Shown: positions 6,303 through 8,310 of the stretch, one piece after another
Position numbering within the stretch: the stretch's first letter is position 1
Layout: each line of letters opens with the position of its first letter
Assembly: GCA_013821865.1 (NCBI GenBank)
Contig: PNJM01000108.1
Location: 1 to 8,310, forward strand
Direction of reading: 5' to 3'
DNA length: 8,310 bases
Origin: Rhodocyclaceae bacterium
GTDB lineage: Bacteria; Pseudomonadota; Gammaproteobacteria; Burkholderiales; Rhodocyclaceae
Notes under the pieces: generated by a model
Told to the model about the DNA's origin: nothing
The model's database searches: none
What the model saw: only the letters and a program-made list of their open reading frames with translations
Program-made: the position numbers and the translations under genes

Positions 6303-8310
6303 GTGGTTTCAGTCACCCATTCCATCGCCCAGACCGGCGCCGAGGAGGCGCAGTTCGATCTTCTCGTCGAGGGGCTGCCGCAGGAAGCGCGCGCAGCCGT
6401 CGAGCGTGGCGTCGAGCTGATCAAGGCGCTCTACGGCGAGCACAGCCTCGGCACCGGGGAGAGTGCCTGGAACCACGCCGTCGGCATGGCGCTGATCGCC
6501 GCCTCGCTCAAGCTGGATGCGGAAACGCGCCTGGCGGCGCTCCTGTTCGCCGTTTCGGATTACCTGCCGGATGCCGGCGAGAGACTGGCCGCCGGGTTCG
6601 GCGAGCCGGTGGCCCGCCTGGTGGATGGCCTGCGCCGCCTGAACGGCCTGCGCCTCGTCACCCGTGTCACGGTCACGGCCGGTGCGCCCGACGTGCGGGC
6701 GCAGGCCGAGGTTCTGCGCAAGATGCTGCTGGCGATGTCCGAGGACATCCGCGTGGTGCTGCTGCGGCTGGCCAGCCGCACGCAGACGCTGCGCTACCTG
6801 GCCGACCATGCCGAGCTGCCGCGGGAGGACGTCGCACGGGAGAGCCTGGACATCTACGCGCCGCTCGCCAACCGCCTCGGCGTCTGGCACCTCAAGTGGG
6901 AGCTGGAGGACCTGTCGTTCCGCTTCCTCGAGCCGGATCTGTACAAGCGCATCGCGCGAATGCTCGACGAGCGGCGCGTCGAGCGCGAGGGCTTCATCGA
7001 CGAGGCTGTTGCCCGCGTCAAGGACGAGATCAAGGCGGTCGGCATCGAGGCCGAGGTGTACGGCCGGCCCAAGCACATCTACAGCATCTACAGCAAGATG
7101 CGCGCGAAGCACCTCGATTTCGAGGAGGTGTATGACATCCGGGCATTGCGCGTGCTGGTTGATGAGATGAAGGATTGCTACACGGTGCTCGGCATCGTGC
7201 ACCATATCTGGCAGCCCATCCCGACGGAATTCGACGACTACATCGCGCATCCCAAGGGCAACAACTACCGCTCGCTGCACACGGCCGTGATCGGACCGGG
7301 CGGCCGCGCGCTGGAAGTGCAGATCCGCACGCATGAGATGCACCGCCACGCCGAGCTGGGTGTCGCCGCCCACTGGCGCTACAAGGAAAACGCCGGCAGC
7401 GATGCCCGCTACGACGACAAGATCGCCTGGCTGCGCCAGCTGCTGTCGTGGCGCGACGAGATCAGCGACTCCTCGGAATGGGTGCGGCAGTTCAAGCGCG
7501 CCGCGCTGGACGACACCATCTACGTAGTGACGCCGCAGGGCCGCGTGATCGATCTGGCGCGCGGTGCGACGCCGGTCGATTTTGCCTACCGGCTGCATAC
7601 CGACCTGGGGCACCGCTGCCGCGGCGCCAGGGTGAACGGCGCCCTGGTGCCGCTCAACACGCCGCTGGAGAATGGCCAGACGGTGGAAATCGTCGCGGCA
7701 AAGCAGGGCGGTCCTTCGCGCGACTGGCTCAATGTCGAACTAGGCTATCTCGCCACGCCGAGGGCGCGCTCCAAGGTTCGCCAGTGGTTCTCCGGCCTGG
7801 AGGAGGCCGAGACGCTGGCGCAGGGGCGGACAGTCATCGCACGGGAGATGCAGCGCGAAGGACAGTCCGGCGCCAGCATCGACGAACTGGCGCACAAGCT
7901 CGGTTTTGCCGATGCCAATGCGCTTTATCTCGCCGCCGCGCGCAATGATGTCGGCACGAGGCAGATCCAGGTGGCGCTGCGTGGAGCGCCGGAAGGAATT
8001 CCCGAGGCGCCGGCCATCCAGGCGCGGCGCAGCAAGGCGGCAGGCTCGGGCAGTCGCGTGCTGATCGTCGGCGTGGACAAGCTTCTGACGCAGCTCGGCC
8101 GCTGCTGCAAGCCGGCGCCGTCAGACCGGATTGCCGGTTTCGTCACGCGCGGCAAGGGCGTTTCCATCCACCGCGTCGATTGCACCAACTTCAGGAATAT
8201 GAGCACGCGCAACCCGGAGCGCGTCATCAGCGCGGAGTGGGGCGGCGGGGCGGAGGCGCTCTACCCGGTGGATATCGTCGTCGAGGCGGGCGACCGGCAG
8301 GGGCTGCTGC
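6303..8310 (+). CDS. relA: RelA, (p)ppGpp synthetase (C-terminal end beyond the window)
   Basis: Ribosome-linked synthetase transferring pyrophosphate from ATP to GDP/GTP in the stringent response; 669 of about 740 residues present. The pseudo-hydrolase domain comes first: the catalytic HDxxED region of SpoT is FAVSDY (82-87), so hydrolysis should be lost. The synthetase domain follows, with YGRPKHIYSIYSKM, the EFDD motif (309-312) typical of monofunctional RelA rather than the RxKD of bifunctional enzymes, KGNNYRSLH (318-326), and EVQIRT then HAELGVAAHW. The TGS domain begins near DDTIYVVTPQG. The Cys/His zinc-finger-like domain has C601, C602, H623 and C627. An ACT domain is just starting (VDIVVEAGDRQGLL) at the edge. 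GTG 6303 is chosen because it gives MVSV, like MVAV of E. coli RelA, and no other in-frame ATG or GTG lies near; no Shine-Dalgarno is visible. It probably has its own promoter. Confidence 0.93.
   Translation, partial: MVSVTHSIAQTGAEEAQFDLLVEGLPQEARAAVERGVELIKALYGEHSLGTGESAWNHAVGMALIAASLKLDAETRLAALLFAVSDYLPDAGERLAAGFGEPVARLVDGLRRLNGLRLVTRVTVTAGAPDVRAQAEVLRKMLLAMSEDIRVVLLRLASRTQTLRYLADHAELPREDVARESLDIYAPLANRLGVWHLKWELEDLSFRFLEPDLYKRIARMLDERRVEREGFIDEAVARVKDEIKAVGIEAEVYGRPKHIYSIYSKMRAKHLDFEEVYDIRALRVLVDEMKDCYTVLGIVHHIWQPIPTEFDDYIAHPKGNNYRSLHTAVIGPGGRALEVQIRTHEMHRHAELGVAAHWRYKENAGSDARYDDKIAWLRQLLSWRDEISDSSEWVRQFKRAALDDTIYVVTPQGRVIDLARGATPVDFAYRLHTDLGHRCRGARVNGALVPLNTPLENGQTVEIVAAKQGGPSRDWLNVELGYLATPRARSKVRQWFSGLEEAETLAQGRTVIAREMQREGQSGASIDELAHKLGFADANALYLAAARNDVGTRQIQVALRGAPEGIPEAPAIQARRSKAAGSGSRVLIVGVDKLLTQLGRCCKPAPSDRIAGFVTRGKGVSIHRVDCTNFRNMSTRNPERVISAEWGGGAEALYPVDIVVEAGDRQGLL

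Overview
The window is a high-GC stretch of chromosome. Protein families, operon style and an FNR-type promoter suggest a facultatively anaerobic proteobacterium, most likely a denitrifying or aromatic-degrading betaproteobacterium of the Azoarcus/Thauera (Rhodocyclales) type. The taxon is inferred from gene content, not from a marker gene.

Layout. Positions 1-548 (minus strand) hold the N-terminal part of an EamA/DMT-family membrane transporter that runs off the left edge. A divergent regulatory interval (549-630) carries an almost perfect FNR/ANR-type box (553-566), centred 41.5 bp before a predicted transcription start at about 601, with a -10-like hexamer exactly where a class II activated promoter needs it. 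Four tightly packed plus-strand genes follow (631-6198, gaps of -1 to +9 bp). They encode (i) a 602-aa NADPH-dependent, GltD/NfnB-like FAD flavoprotein with an N-terminal Fe-S region and a C-terminal two-cluster ferredoxin domain; (ii) a 350-aa FAD protein of the rubredoxin-reductase/NirB-N-terminal type whose NAD-binding motif looks eroded; (iii) a fused gamma-alpha subunit of a 2-oxoacid:ferredoxin oxidoreductase (KorA); (iv) its TPP/[4Fe-4S] beta subunit (KorB). A 104-bp spacer with an extended -10 promoter and two REP-like hairpins leads to relA, whose last roughly 10% lies beyond the right edge.

How the genes work together. KorA and KorB form a complete CoA-dependent 2-oxoacid (probably 2-oxoglutarate) oxidoreductase. 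Its electrons leave through the single cluster in KorB. The 602-aa protein has the parts to pass them between Fe-S clusters, FAD and NADP(H), as in the three-subunit 2-oxoglutarate:NADP+ oxidoreductase described from Azoarcus evansii. The extra 350-aa flavoprotein, with a damaged dinucleotide motif, suggests a second electron exit or entry that does not use NAD(P)H in the usual way. Oxygen control by an FNR-type regulator fits an oxygen-sensitive enzyme that supplies low-potential electrons (for example to benzoyl-CoA reductase) or replaces 2-oxoglutarate dehydrogenase in anaerobic metabolism. relA appears to be a separate transcription unit: a monofunctional (p)ppGpp synthetase with a dead hydrolase domain.
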